Below, one piece after another: positions 1 through 9,900 of a stretch of 10,551 bases of DNA. Every line of letters starts with the position of its first letter. The stretch's first letter is position 1. The DNA lies in NCBI GenBank assembly GCA_947040465.1, contig CAMRBO010000013.1:1-10551 (forward strand), in the 5' to 3' direction. The notes beneath the pieces are model-generated. The model searched no databases and was not told the DNA's origin. It saw only the letters and a program-made list of their open reading frames with translations. Source of the DNA: an uncultured Mycoplasma sp. (GTDB lineage Bacteria; Bacillota_I; Bacilli_A; Mycoplasmatales; Metamycoplasmataceae). The position numbers were made by a program, and so were the translations under genes.

Positions 1-1672
1 TCTTAAAAAATTCGTCAAATCATTTCTCATTTGATCATATTTAGAAATTTCCTCTTCCGCTATATTATAACTAGTTTTAAATCAATTAAATTCGGCTACT
101 TTTGAAATAAATTCAGTTGGTGATTGCAACTTTACATATTTATCCTTATATTCTTCTCAAAATTTTTCAACACCGGTTTTATTTTCCTTAACAAATTTAT
201 TGGTCATGTTAATTGATAACAAGAAATCTCGATAATCATTTCTTCTTGAATCTTTTTTTAGTGAAAAATCAATTGAATCTTGCAATACATTTCTAAACTT
301 TTCAATTGATGAATTATAATCAATAACACGGTCATTTTCTTGATAAGATTTTTCCAAACTAAATTCTCTCGCCTTATATTCATCATTATAAAAAGAACCC
401 ATTTGATCAGAAATATTTTCGATTTGCTCATAAAACTTATTTTCATTGTCTAAGTCTTTTAAATAAAATGCAAAAGAATTTAGTTTACCTAATCTTTTTC
501 TTATTACATCCAATGCCGCCGTTTTTTCTGAAACAACAATTAAATTTTTTTCTTGCATCATAATATTTGCAACAATTGAGGTAATGATTTCTGATTTCCC
601 AGTTCCTGGAGGACCATAAATAATGGTGTTTTCATTCATCGAAGATCTTACAGCGTATTTTTGTTGAATATTTAAGGGATTATTAAGTTGAATTAGAGCA
701 GGCTTTAAAAACTCTTCCCTTTGATAATATTCATTATCATTTTTCATATTTTTATCAAACATATTTGACTCTATTTTCATCAAATCAATAAAGTCGTCTT
801 TAATTTTTCCAGATTTTGAATCAAATAAAGAAATGATAAATAATTTAGAGTGCTTTAATGTTCTGAATATTTTTTTATTTTCCTTTTCATCAATTTCTAA
901 GAAATCTTCATTTTCAATATTCTCAATATTATAATTTAAATGAGTTTCTAATTCTTCTTTAAATTCTTGAAATGACCCAAATGTTTTTTTGTTTTCTTTG
1001 ATTTCTTTTTTTAATTCTTTCATAATGAAAATATATAATTTTTCATTGAATTCTATTGTTTTTAATGCTTTAATTATAATTTCATTATCTATAATTTCTA
1101 TTGTAATATCACGAAAGAAAACTGGGGCACAAATACTGGCATCATTTATTAGTCCGTAAAGAAAATCAAAACCTATTTTAAGAGTTCATTTCCCTGTGGT
1201 AATTTCGTGGTTAACAGCTTTTTTGACAATTGTTTGAAACTGCTTTAATTCAAACAACATTTCTTTTGCTATTTTTTCTATGTACGTCATTTTAGAAAAA
1301 GAAAATTCTTCAATAATATATTCCATATTTTCAACAGATACTACAATTTGTCCCTGGTCTTCTTTAAATTCTGCATTAATATTATCTTTTGTTTTTTTTG
1401 TTTTTTTCTTAATGGTCTTTTGTTTTTTTATTCCATCTTCTACAATTTTTGAATTGAATCTTATTTGAATATTTGTGTTATACAAATATTCATTAAAATC
1501 ATTGTGATTATCAATCTTTTTTAAATCTTCAATAATATCCTGGTATCCTGGAGAAATTTTGAATCGTATTTTTCAAATTTATATGCTTATTTTCATGTGA
1601 AAAATTTATGTATTTTCTGTCTTTATCAATATCTAGTATGTTATTTATTTTTTTTGCAAGTATTTTATTCAT
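1..1672 (-). pseudogene. Superfamily 1 helicase (DNA2/NAM7, DUF4011-like), N-terminal part, frameshifted; partial at left edge
   Basis: Visible: read leftward with TGA as Trp, one long frame runs from 1578 to 1 and off the window, with in-frame TGA at 1186-1188 and 157-159. A Walker A motif GPPGTGKSE lies at about 589-615, preceded by a Q-motif-like NIQQKYA and followed by LIVVSEKTAALDVIRKRL. Known: this spacing and wording are typical of DNA2/NAM7 (AAA_11) superfamily 1 helicases of the DUF4011 type; Walker B and later motifs would lie beyond the left edge. A lysine-rich stretch near 1385-1430 looks like a linker. The only start with a ribosome binding site is ATG 1672, but its frame diverges from the body frame: after residue 34 (codon 1571-1573) one base must be skipped to enter the body frame, otherwise translation stops at 1508-1510. 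No ATG occurs in the body frame before 1326. It is the last visible gene of the pilin/VirB6 operon. Inference: DNA processing during transfer. Either a recent frameshift mutation or a sequence error. Confidence 0.78.
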
Positions 1673-1684
1673 ATTAATCTATTA

Positions 1685-1690
1685 TCCTTT
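1685..1690 (-). promoter_or_regulatory. Ribosome binding site AAAGGA of the helicase gene
   Basis: AAAGGA on the minus strand lies 12 bases before ATG 1672 and overlaps the TAA stop of the upstream VirB6-like gene. This site fixes the helicase start at 1672 and so exposes the frameshift further downstream. The overlap of stop and binding site suggests translational coupling. Confidence 0.65.
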
Positions 1691-2831
1691 ATTCTTTAAA
1701 TATTTTTGTTTTTTTCAAACTCTTTAGGCCCTCTTTGTCAATTGCGATTTTTGCTTTTAAATCATACCTAAGTGCTCTAATGTTGTCATTTGTATAAGTG
1801 TCACTATTGCTATTATTGACCCTCGCATCAACTTTGATGTTTCTCAATTGCTTTGCGTTATTTGATTGTAATGATTTAATAAAAAGTCCAGTTTGCTTAA
1901 TTGAATTTAGTGATTGCAAAATTCCGTTATGCTCTCTTATTTTTCTTGTGAAAAATCAATTCAAAGCGATAATTAATCAGCTAGCTATAATTAGAAATAA
2001 AAAATTTATAATAGGTTTAACAGATGCAATCCCTTCCTTGCTTCCGGGATTACTGCTTGCTAATTTAGAACCTGCCCTTAGTAATGTTATAAACAAAAAA
2101 TAAAACATGATTGTCGCAATTAACATCAATGATTTGTTCAAAATTTCATTAATTCATTTTTTTCTTTTTATATCCCCTTCACCAATAGCAATACTTTCCC
2201 CAATAGGAAAGGCAATAAATAAAATAAAAATTTCGATAATCTTTATAATATATGATGCAAAAAATCAAATCATTATTATGCAACCCGTTAATGATGCCCC
2301 TATTTGTACAAAAAAATTAACATTGGTTGATAAAACAACTATATTAGATTCTGTAAGAGAAAAATTTGGAGCATTAACATCATTAAAATAATAATTAGAA
2401 ATATGGTTTGCTAAATTAAATTCAAACCCTCCTTTACCGGAAGCAACACCAAAAATAGCGACACTTATTGAACCCAACACTAATGTAAATGCCATAAAAA
2501 ATAATGGAAACAAAACAATTATCACAAAAAATTTTCCAGCATCTTTTGACAAAGAAATTAGTTTGTATTTGATATTAATTTTATCACTTCCAAATATCAT
2601 AATTAATTTTATGATAAAAAAAGTCATAAGCAACACTACAGAAATTGTAGCAAAAAAGGCATAATTCAACAAAACTGATTTTGCTCCAGTAATTTCTCCA
2701 CCACCAAAAAAATTATCATATAGATTCAATCCTAACAATTTTTTTATTAGTTCTTGAAGAACCTTGATAATAATTAAAGGACCTTGAACAAAAATTATTC
2801 AAACAAATTGTAATAATCAATTAACATACAT
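1689..2831 (-). CDS. VirB6/TrbL-like polytopic membrane protein of the conjugation channel
   Basis: A 380-residue membrane protein once TGA is read as Trp (for example W189 at 2265-2267). Hydrophobic segments lie near residues 4-25, 53-81, 100-129, 173-211 (long enough for two helices), 232-254 and 272-295, followed by a charged tail of about 80 residues with no membrane segment. Between the middle and last helices is a charged loop, GEGDIKRKKW (residues 217-226), in the place where VirB6/TrbL proteins carry a conserved cytoplasmic loop. Length and topology fit the VirB6-like inner-membrane channel component of type IV secretion; mycoplasma ICEs carry such a gene (the Mbov_0396-type family, from memory) right after the pilin-like gene, as here. 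ATG 2831 is chosen because AAAGGTGA stands 9 bases upstream, overlapping the pilin stop codon. The helicase gene follows 16 bases after the stop. Function is inferred from topology and neighbours, since sequence motifs are weak in this family. Confidence 0.8.
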
Positions 2832-2840
2832 TTATATCTA

Positions 2841-2848
2841 TCACCTTT
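2841..2848 (-). promoter_or_regulatory. Ribosome binding site AAAGGTGA of the VirB6-like gene
   Basis: AAAGGTGA on the minus strand sits 9 bases before ATG 2831 and overlaps the TAA stop of the pilin-like gene. The same TAAAGG stop/binding-site overlap recurs at the next junction, pointing to a coupled operon. Confidence 0.7.
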
Positions 2849-3188
2849 AACTAGGGGTAGTGGTGATAGGAACGCCAAGGGCACCATAAATAATTGCAGG
2901 AACTGTAGCAATAGCAACGATAGTTAACACTAAACCAACCCCTCATCAAACTAAACCTTTAATTACTTTTGATCTTTCTTCTGGATCATCACCAGATTGA
3001 GACAACTTTATACCCAATTGAACCAGTTTATAAATCATAAAAACAGCCCCAATCGCAGCTAAAACAGGTAATACAATACCAAAAATTCTTAAAAATTCTG
3101 TTGTAATCTTACCTAAACTTTCTTCAATATCAGGAGGTTTTGTCGCAGGAGCTTTAGCTCCAAATAATAAACTCAATATTTTATCCAT
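2847..3188 (-). CDS. Pilin-like conjugal transfer protein (VirB2/TrbC type)
   Basis: A 113-residue protein after reading two consecutive TGA codons (2943-2948) as W81-W82. It has a short N-terminal part, a first hydrophobic helix at about residues 34-56, a charged loop with SGDDPEERSKVIKG (65-78), a second helix at about 80-103, and a short tail ending TTTPS. Two helices joined by a positively charged cytoplasmic loop is the VirB2/TrbC pilin plan, and the loop wording is like that of Gram-positive and mycoplasma ICE pilin-like proteins (the Mbov_0395-type family, from memory). No cleavable signal peptide is obvious. ATG 3188 is preferred over the in-frame TTG at 3195-3197; an AGAAAG lies 9 bases before the ATG. 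It heads the leftward operon and is followed 15 bases later by the VirB6-like gene. The likely role is a pilus or channel subunit in the membrane; whether mycoplasmas, which lack a wall, build a true pilus is unknown. Confidence 0.75.
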
Positions 3189-3236
3189 AATTTTCAACTT
3201 TCTACTTTATATAAAATAACTTATAAATGTTTTCTT

Positions 3237-3242
3237 ATTATA
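3237..3242 (-). promoter_or_regulatory. Candidate -10 box (TATAAT) of the leftward pilin/VirB6/helicase operon
   Basis: A perfect TATAAT on the minus strand lies in the divergent intergenic gap. Transcription would start near 3230, giving a leader of about 40 bases before ATG 3188. The -35 region is weak (TTACTA at 3261-3266, 18 bases away), as is usual in mycoplasmas. Confidence 0.55.
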
Positions 3243-3252
3243 CTACATATAG

Positions 3253-3261
3253 TGTTAAAAT
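3253..3261 (+). promoter_or_regulatory. Candidate extended -10 (TGTTAAAAT) of the PrgI-VirB4 gene
   Basis: TG-T-TAAAAT is an extended -10 arrangement. Transcription would start about 7 bases on, at roughly 3268-3274, at or just before ATG 3274, so the mRNA would be leaderless or nearly so. This agrees with the lack of any Shine-Dalgarno sequence before the gene. No convincing -35 is visible. It overlaps the leftward promoter region. Confidence 0.5.
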
Positions 3262-3273
3262 AGTAAATATAAT

Positions 3274-5946
3274 ATGAAAAATTTAATACCAAAATCTCTA
3301 GCAAGACAAAAAGGAATCATTTACAAAAATATATCTAAACTAGATGTTCTTTTTGTCCTTGTGTGTGCAGGAATATCATTTGGTATTTTTATGCCTATAA
3401 TAAGCTTAGATATAACTATAAGAGCGATAATTTCTTGTTCTTTGTTTTTACCTTCATTGATCTTAATGATTTTTGTTAAATCTCAAGATGCAAGATTGTA
3501 TAGTCTTGTTTTTAGATGAATTAAATTTAAAGTGAACAAACAGGTATATAGAAAAAGTGAAACTAGCGTTCTAAATCCATATAAAAAAATCTTAGATGGA
3601 AATGTTATTACCAAAAATTTCAAAGATATTAAATCATATAATGTAAAAGTTATAAAAATAAGAGGATTTGATTTAACAACATTAGGAATCGAAGAAGCAA
3701 ATATAAAATTAAGTCAATTTCACAGTTTTATTGTTAACCAAAAAAACAACTTTACAATAGCTAAAATTAGTGAATCTTTTTCATTTGTAAATCAAAAGAA
3801 CTATCTTTTGGAGGAAATGGCAAAAACAAAAGAGCAATATGATGATGCTTTAATTTCAGAAAAAGAGTACAAAGCCAAACAAATTCAACAACAAAAGCAA
3901 TTAGAAATATTAGAAAATCCAAATGAAATACTTGATTCTAATTTTTTATCTAAAAATTTTTATTTTATATTTTATGAAATAAAAGCGGAAGAAACAGCAA
4001 TGCGAGTTGAACATATTAAAAATGATTTACACGCAATAGGTATTTCTGCAAGGGAGCTTGATGAATTTGAAACAATAAATTTTATTAAAAATATTTATAA
4101 TCCACTTCATTCAGATATATCTACAGAAACGATCAAGGAAAATGCCGAAAATTTAGATGAAATTTTTCAATTTGATGAAATTAAATTTAAAAAAGATCAT
4201 ATTTCAATTAACAATGAATTATTGTTGTCAATTCAATCAGTTAGTGATTATCCTGTTGAAATTGATAACTATTGACTTTCTTATATATTTTTAACTTCTG
4301 AAGCTAATATTGTTTTAAACACGAAAGAATTGAACCAATCTACTGCATCATCATTAATTAATAAAGCTATCGTAAATTCTGCAACAAATGAATATAATGA
4401 AAAAAAGGAAATGGAAAAAAGGAAATATATTGCAATTAACCAGGGGTTTATTGACTTAGCAGATCAAATTGCCAAAAATGAACAAGTAGTTAAGTCTTGC
4501 AATATATTATTTCTTAATTATGATACCGATAGAAAAGAATTATTCAAAAAGAATAAATTAATTGAAAGGAAATTAGCAAATCGTTTAATAAGAGTTAACA
4601 AGCTTCGAAATATGCAATTTGAAGCATTATCTTCTTTCCTCCCCAAACCTAATGATCCACTAATGTCTCAATTAGGAAGAGAAATGCCTTCAAGAACAAT
4701 TGCTAATGGATATCCATTTATTAATTCTGCTATTAATGATGATAATGGAATGGCCCTAGGTTCCAATTGATTAGATGACCCGATTATATTTGATCAATTT
4801 ATTTTGGATGAAAATAGAAAAAATCATAACATGATGATTATTGGCTCATCAGGTTCCGGGAAATCTTTTTTGACTAAAAAAATTATTAATGGGCATCAGT
4901 TAACTAATAAGAAAGTGTTTATTCTAGATGTTGAAAGAGAATATAAAAATATAACTAATTATTATGATGGGGATTGAATAGATGTTGGTAGTGGAACGAT
5001 AGGTAAAATAAATCCATTGGAAATATTTTTGTTTGAAGATTCAACCAATGACACCATTATTTCCAATCATTTGCTAGTTTTAGAATCATTCTTTATGATT
5101 CTTTTCCCTGAAACTAATTCCGTTCAACTTCGCTACCTTACAACTTGTTTAAAATTGTTTTATAAAAAAAATAATTTTTTGACTATTGATTTCAATAAAG
5201 CAACTTCAAATGATTATCCCATATTTGATGATTTTTATAAATTTATAATTAGTGACAAAAATAAAGAAAATAAAAAACTATACTCAAAAGAAGATGTTAA
5301 TTTTATTAATGAATTAATCAGGAGTGAATTTGCATTAGATGGAAAATTAGCTTTTCTATATAATGGCCATTCAACAATATCTACTTCTAAAAATATTTCT
5401 TGCTTTGATATCAATTCTCTTTTTGAAAAAAATAATGAAAGAATTACTCAAGCACAATTATTTTTATTACTCAATTACATTCAAAAAGAGGTTAACAAAA
5501 ATACTTACGATGATGAATCTATTGTCATTGTCATTGATGAGGCTCATTTGTTAGTTGATAAAGATAACCCTATCGGTCTTGATTTTATTTTCCAAATGGT
5601 TAAAAGAATTAGAAAAAGAAATGGTGGAGTAATATTAATTACTCAAAACCCAGATGATTTCATTGGAACTCCGGAAGTTGCTAAAAAAACAAAAGCAATC
5701 CTCAATAATACTCAATACTCATTTTTCTTTAACTTATCTCCTAACAATGTTAAGGATGTAGCAGATATGTATAAATCTTATGGTTCTGGATTGAGTCAAG
5801 ATGAAAAACTATATATCGCAAAAGCAAGACGAGGAGAAGCTTTATTTCTAGCTTCTGGGTTTGATAGACATAAATTAAGTATTTTTGTTTCTAAGGAAGA
5901 AATAAGTGCTTTCAATTTTGATGAAGAATTTGAAAAACCATTATAA
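3274..5946 (+). CDS. traE: Conjugative transfer ATPase, PrgI-VirB4 (TraE) fusion
   Basis: An 890-residue protein, continuous when TGA is Trp (W82 at 3517-3519, and others). Residues 1-95 look like PrgI: an IPKSLARQKGI start, two membrane helices at about 25-44 and 50-68, then a basic RWIKFKVNKQVY end. PrgI proteins are VirB3-like small membrane proteins, usually encoded just before VirB4; here they are joined. The middle part (about 100-500) corresponds to the VirB4 N-terminal domain, with coiled charged stretches near 170-205. The C-terminal P-loop domain has Walker A GSSGSGKS (524-531), Walker B IVIVIDEAH (750-758) and a downstream RKRNGG...TQNPDDF segment (TQ at 790-791) as in VirB4/TrwB-type ATPases. 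All catalytic residues seem present, so the motor looks functional. It energises type IV secretion at the cytoplasmic face, and is called TraE in mycoplasma ICE literature (Mbov_0397-type family, from memory). It is divergent from the pilin operon and 11 bases ahead of the lipoprotein gene. Confidence 0.92.
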
Positions 5947-5957
5947 TTATCTTACAT

Positions 5958-6893
5958 ATGTATAAAAAGAACTTAAAATTATTATTACCATTGACCTTAT
6001 CATTATCTGTAATCCCCATCTTTACACAATCATGTTTTAATTCTCACGAAAACAATTCAAATGAAGATGAGGTCATTTCTGATATAAATAAAGATCCCAT
6101 TTCTACAAAAATTCCTGATGCTACTAAATTTGAAAAAAATAAGTTGAAATCGGAAATAAAAAGAATAGAAAAAAAACTAAGGGAAACAATTGAATATTCG
6201 AATTTAGTACAATGAAATGAACATTATGCTTTATCAACTGATAAAAAAACAAAAACAAAAATTTGAGAACCAGGACCTGGAGAAGCGAAAATTTATACTG
6301 ACCAAGATGATCAATTTCAATATTTTAATGATTTCTTGCATACTAACAATAACATTAGTGGTACGCCAAGTCCGTACCAAAAAGACCAAAGATCCTTTCT
6401 ATTTGAAAGAGCTTATTTATTTTATTTAAAAGCTGTTGATGAGTGGAAGGGTAGTGACATGTATATGGAGGCTACTTTTGAAAAAATACAGAAAGCTATC
6501 GCAGAAGCCATAACACCACCTCCCAATCCAATAAAAATTATTAAAATTTTTAAAACAATAACCGACTGAGCCATATCACCACAATCACAATGGTATAAAA
6601 AATCGAAAACTATTTTTTATGACTTAGATTTAAGGTTTAAAAATGACAGCAAACATGAAAAAGAATGAGATAAATATAATGCTTCTTATAAATCAATAAT
6701 GGAAAGATTTGGAGAGCTTGAGGGGGAAATACTTTCACGAATGTTTTCTCCTGTTGATGGTAATCCTCTCCCCGGTCTTGATGATTTCTTTAAAGAGCTT
6801 GAAGCTGCTGTTAAAAAAATACTGGAAACGATGATTCCCCCAATGAAAGTTGATCATGAAGATTTTTATCAACCATCAATAATAAAATCTTAA
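5958..6893 (+). CDS. Surface lipoprotein downstream of the VirB4 ATPase
   Basis: A 311-residue protein, continuous with TGA as Trp (W at 6213-6215, 6567-6569 and others). The N-terminus has lysines at 3, 4 and 7, a hydrophobic stretch and a mycoplasma-type lipobox IFTQSC, so Cys26 would be lipidated after cleavage by signal peptidase II and the protein held on the outer face. Next come an acidic, Asn-rich spacer and a charged, probably helical or coiled-coil stretch (KSEIKRIEKKLRETIE, about 61-80). The rest is soluble, with no recognised domain, and has a proline-rich bit TPPPNP and many aromatic residues. It starts 11 bases after the ATPase stop, with no clear Shine-Dalgarno site, and is probably co-transcribed. 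A lipoprotein next to the transfer ATPase is common in mycoplasma ICEs; a role in mating contact or as a channel accessory is inference. It ends 24 bases from the end of the convergent giant surface gene. Confidence 0.83.
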
Positions 6894-6895
6894 AT

Positions 6896-6919
6896 TAATT
6901 AGTTATAAATTATTTTTTT
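6896..6919 (+). terminator. Possible weak terminator between convergent genes
   Basis: In the 24-base gap between the two converging stop codons, TAATT pairs with AATTA across a 7-base loop and is followed shortly by seven T residues. The stem is short and all A/T, so this is only a tentative call for the rightward transcript. The T run overlaps the stop codon of the opposing gene. Confidence 0.22.
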
Positions 6920-9900
6920 ATCTAACTTGTCTATTTTTTCTAATAATAATAATTGCCACTGCCGCAACTAACATTGTCGAAACAATAACAATTGGTGTGA
7001 TTATTCATCATAAGTTATTATCAACAGCTACCGGTATTTCAAAATCAGGTGTTAAATTATCATCAATAACTGGTGGAATATTTATATCGGGATTAGTTAT
7101 TCCCGGAATTCCAGGGTCTTCCTCAATTGCTTCATTTAAATAACTATTATTTATTTTTTTATCAAATGAATTGTATAAATATCTACTTTCTTCTTCAGCA
7201 ATAACTCGCACTGTTAATGTGTTGTTAAAAATTAGATTAGTTTCTACATCTTTTAATAAACAATCAAGAATTGCTTCTTCTATTGTTGGATAAACTATAA
7301 TGTTATTTGGGTCTTGATCATTAATAAATTGTAAAGTATAATCACTATGTAAAGAAGGCTTATAATTAGTTTGTAAATATAAAAATCTAGTGTAAAAATC
7401 TATGTCTTTTTGAATTCTATCATAAATTAAATTCTTAATTGTATATAGTTTATCAATCGGGAATTCTTTGTGTTGTGAATTAATGTTAATGTCATTGACT
7501 TCCACTTTTGATAAATCAATTGGTGTAATGCTTTCATGTATCTCATTTGTTGAAGCGTTATTAAATATTGTTAAATATCCATTTTTTATAGTTGAAATTC
7601 CTGGAGATGCTGAAACCTCAACATAAAGAGTGTTATCAAATTCAAAATTATCAGCATCAAATAACAAACAATTTTCGATAGCTTTTTCAATGCTTGTAAA
7701 ATAGAATTTTTCAAAATATCCATTTTCACTATTATATGAATTTGAATAGAATCTTAAATTATAGTCTTTATTTAAGATTAATTCATTGTCAAATATTCCT
7801 TCGTTTTTATAAAATCTATTTATTTCATCTTTGATATCTCTATATATAAGCTCTTTAATTATTTTGTTTTTATTTCAATCATTATAAATAAAATCAGGTA
7901 GTTGTGAATTAAAATTAAAAGTTGATCCTTTGAATTTGCTTAAATCAACTATATCATCAATATTTTTGTTATTTAAATACTCAATTGTTGTTTCGCCTTT
8001 AATATATCATTTATCAACATCATAGTTAGGATCTTTAACATCAGGAATAATAGCAATGATGTTGAAATAAACGGAGGAAACTTCATTTAATGGTTTGTCA
8101 TAATTATTCAACAATTGATTTAATTTATCTTCGAGAATTATATTGTTTTTTTCAATTTTATAATCTATACCAAGAGTTAAATTATAGCCATCAGGAAGGG
8201 TTTTGTTTTCTTTGACAACCTTATTTAATTCATCATTTATTTGTTCTAAAACTTCCTTTTTTAATATTAACATATTATTAAGTTTGGAAAATTGCTTCAA
8301 TAAAGCTGTTTGAGTAATATCAAAAGCATTATTGTTAGGTTCGTCCTTATCATTATTATCATAATTTTCAGGACTATTAACATATATTGATCAATATTGA
8401 ACTACTTCACTATATTCCATTGTTTTTTCATCAACTTCAATTTCTTTAGACAATAAAAAATTCTTCAAATTTTTTCCATGATGTGTAACTCAAAAATCGG
8501 TAAATAACGGTTTATTATTATTGCCAACGAAATCTTTATATAGTTCAAAAATGTTATCTTTTATTTCGGTTACACTTCCAGGAATTAATGAGAATTGATA
8601 TAAGAAAGAATAATTGTTCTGTCTTTTCAAAACTATTTGTCTTAAATTTTTGTTATTAGTCAGTAATCCTGTTTGAGACAATGGCATTTTTTCTATATTA
8701 GGAATAATGCTATTTGGTTTAAATTGATAATATGAATTATAAGGAAAGGATCCTGTAGGTTTATATTCCTCTTCAGAAAACATTGTTGTATATCCGCCAA
8801 TTCCTTGTACAGAAGGGAAATCTCCATATGCAAATCCTGAAGCATTTAATTGAGCAATGTATCCAACATCATAATTAGCCGTTGCTCCACTAGGTTGCCC
8901 TTCATTATTAGTAGGTTTATTAACTCCAGGAATTAAATTTCCTTCTTCATCACGAGGATCAAATAAAAATCCTTCTGGCGGCATTGAATTGACTCATGCT
9001 ATTTTAGGAATATACATACCAGTAGCTTCATCTACAAAATCACCACGGTAATCATCACTATCAACATCCTTAAAATATTTTTCCTTATCTTTTTTAGTGA
9101 TAATGTTTTCGTTGTCTCAACCAGCCAACATATAAGTAGCTGATGAACTAATCAAATCAACTGAAACTGAAAATCCATACCTTAATATTTCATAAGGGTC
9201 AGGACTAGTTGAAGAAGGATCAAATTCTTTGATCTCTATTTTTACTTCTAGACTCCCACCATCTTTTTGTTCCATAACAAGTTCGCCCAAATCTTTTTTG
9301 AAACTTCCTGGCATGTATTGACCATCATTTTCTTCAACACTTAAGGTTAGCGCCTCACCATTAATGTAAGGAACATATTTAGAGCTATACGTCCTACCTC
9401 TTCTACCATCAATTGGAATATTGGTATTTGTAAATTCAAAAATGAATGGGTCTTCTGTTTGATATTTACCCGCATTAATGAAGCCGTCGGTGTTTTCAGG
9501 TAATTTCGGTTCTATGGTTTTTCAATTACTTGGTTTTGTTATTTGGTCTTGAGGAATTGAAGCTTCTGCATTTTTAATAGATAAAGTTACTTTAGGAACA
9601 TTTTTAGAACTCTCAATTATTTTTTTAAAATTAATATTAATTTTTTTATTATTTTTAATAAAAATATTATTACCGATAATTTGGATGCTTAATGGTAATG
9701 TATTGTTTTCAAATGATAACTCTGTAGCAAAATCATTGATAGGCAATTTTATGGGCATAATTTTATGATTTAACACCATTTCTCCATTACCAAAGACTCT
9801 TTTGAAAGTAACAGGAACAGGAACTTCAAGTGAACCATTACTGGTTTCAACGGTAAGAATAAATTCGACTTTAATGGTGCTACCATATCTAGATACTAGA

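Noticed and set aside
258..2391. Short open frames on the plus strand at 258-446, 1280-1468, 1798-2103 and 2107-2391
   Set aside because: They lie antisense to the helicase and VirB6-like genes. Their hydrophobic or lysine-poor look is a mirror of those genes' codons, and none has a ribosome binding site or family resemblance.
3268..3273. TATAAT directly before ATG 3274 as the -10 box
   Set aside because: Transcription would then start inside the coding sequence; the extended -10 at 3253-3261 fits the start codon better.
5363..5554. Out-of-frame plus-strand reading frame inside the ATPase gene
   Set aside because: It overlaps the Walker B region of the VirB4 domain in another frame, with no start signal or recognisable product.
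6217..6429. Separate small gene inside the lipoprotein region
   Set aside because: It is out of frame with the lipoprotein, which is continuous through here once TGA is Trp.
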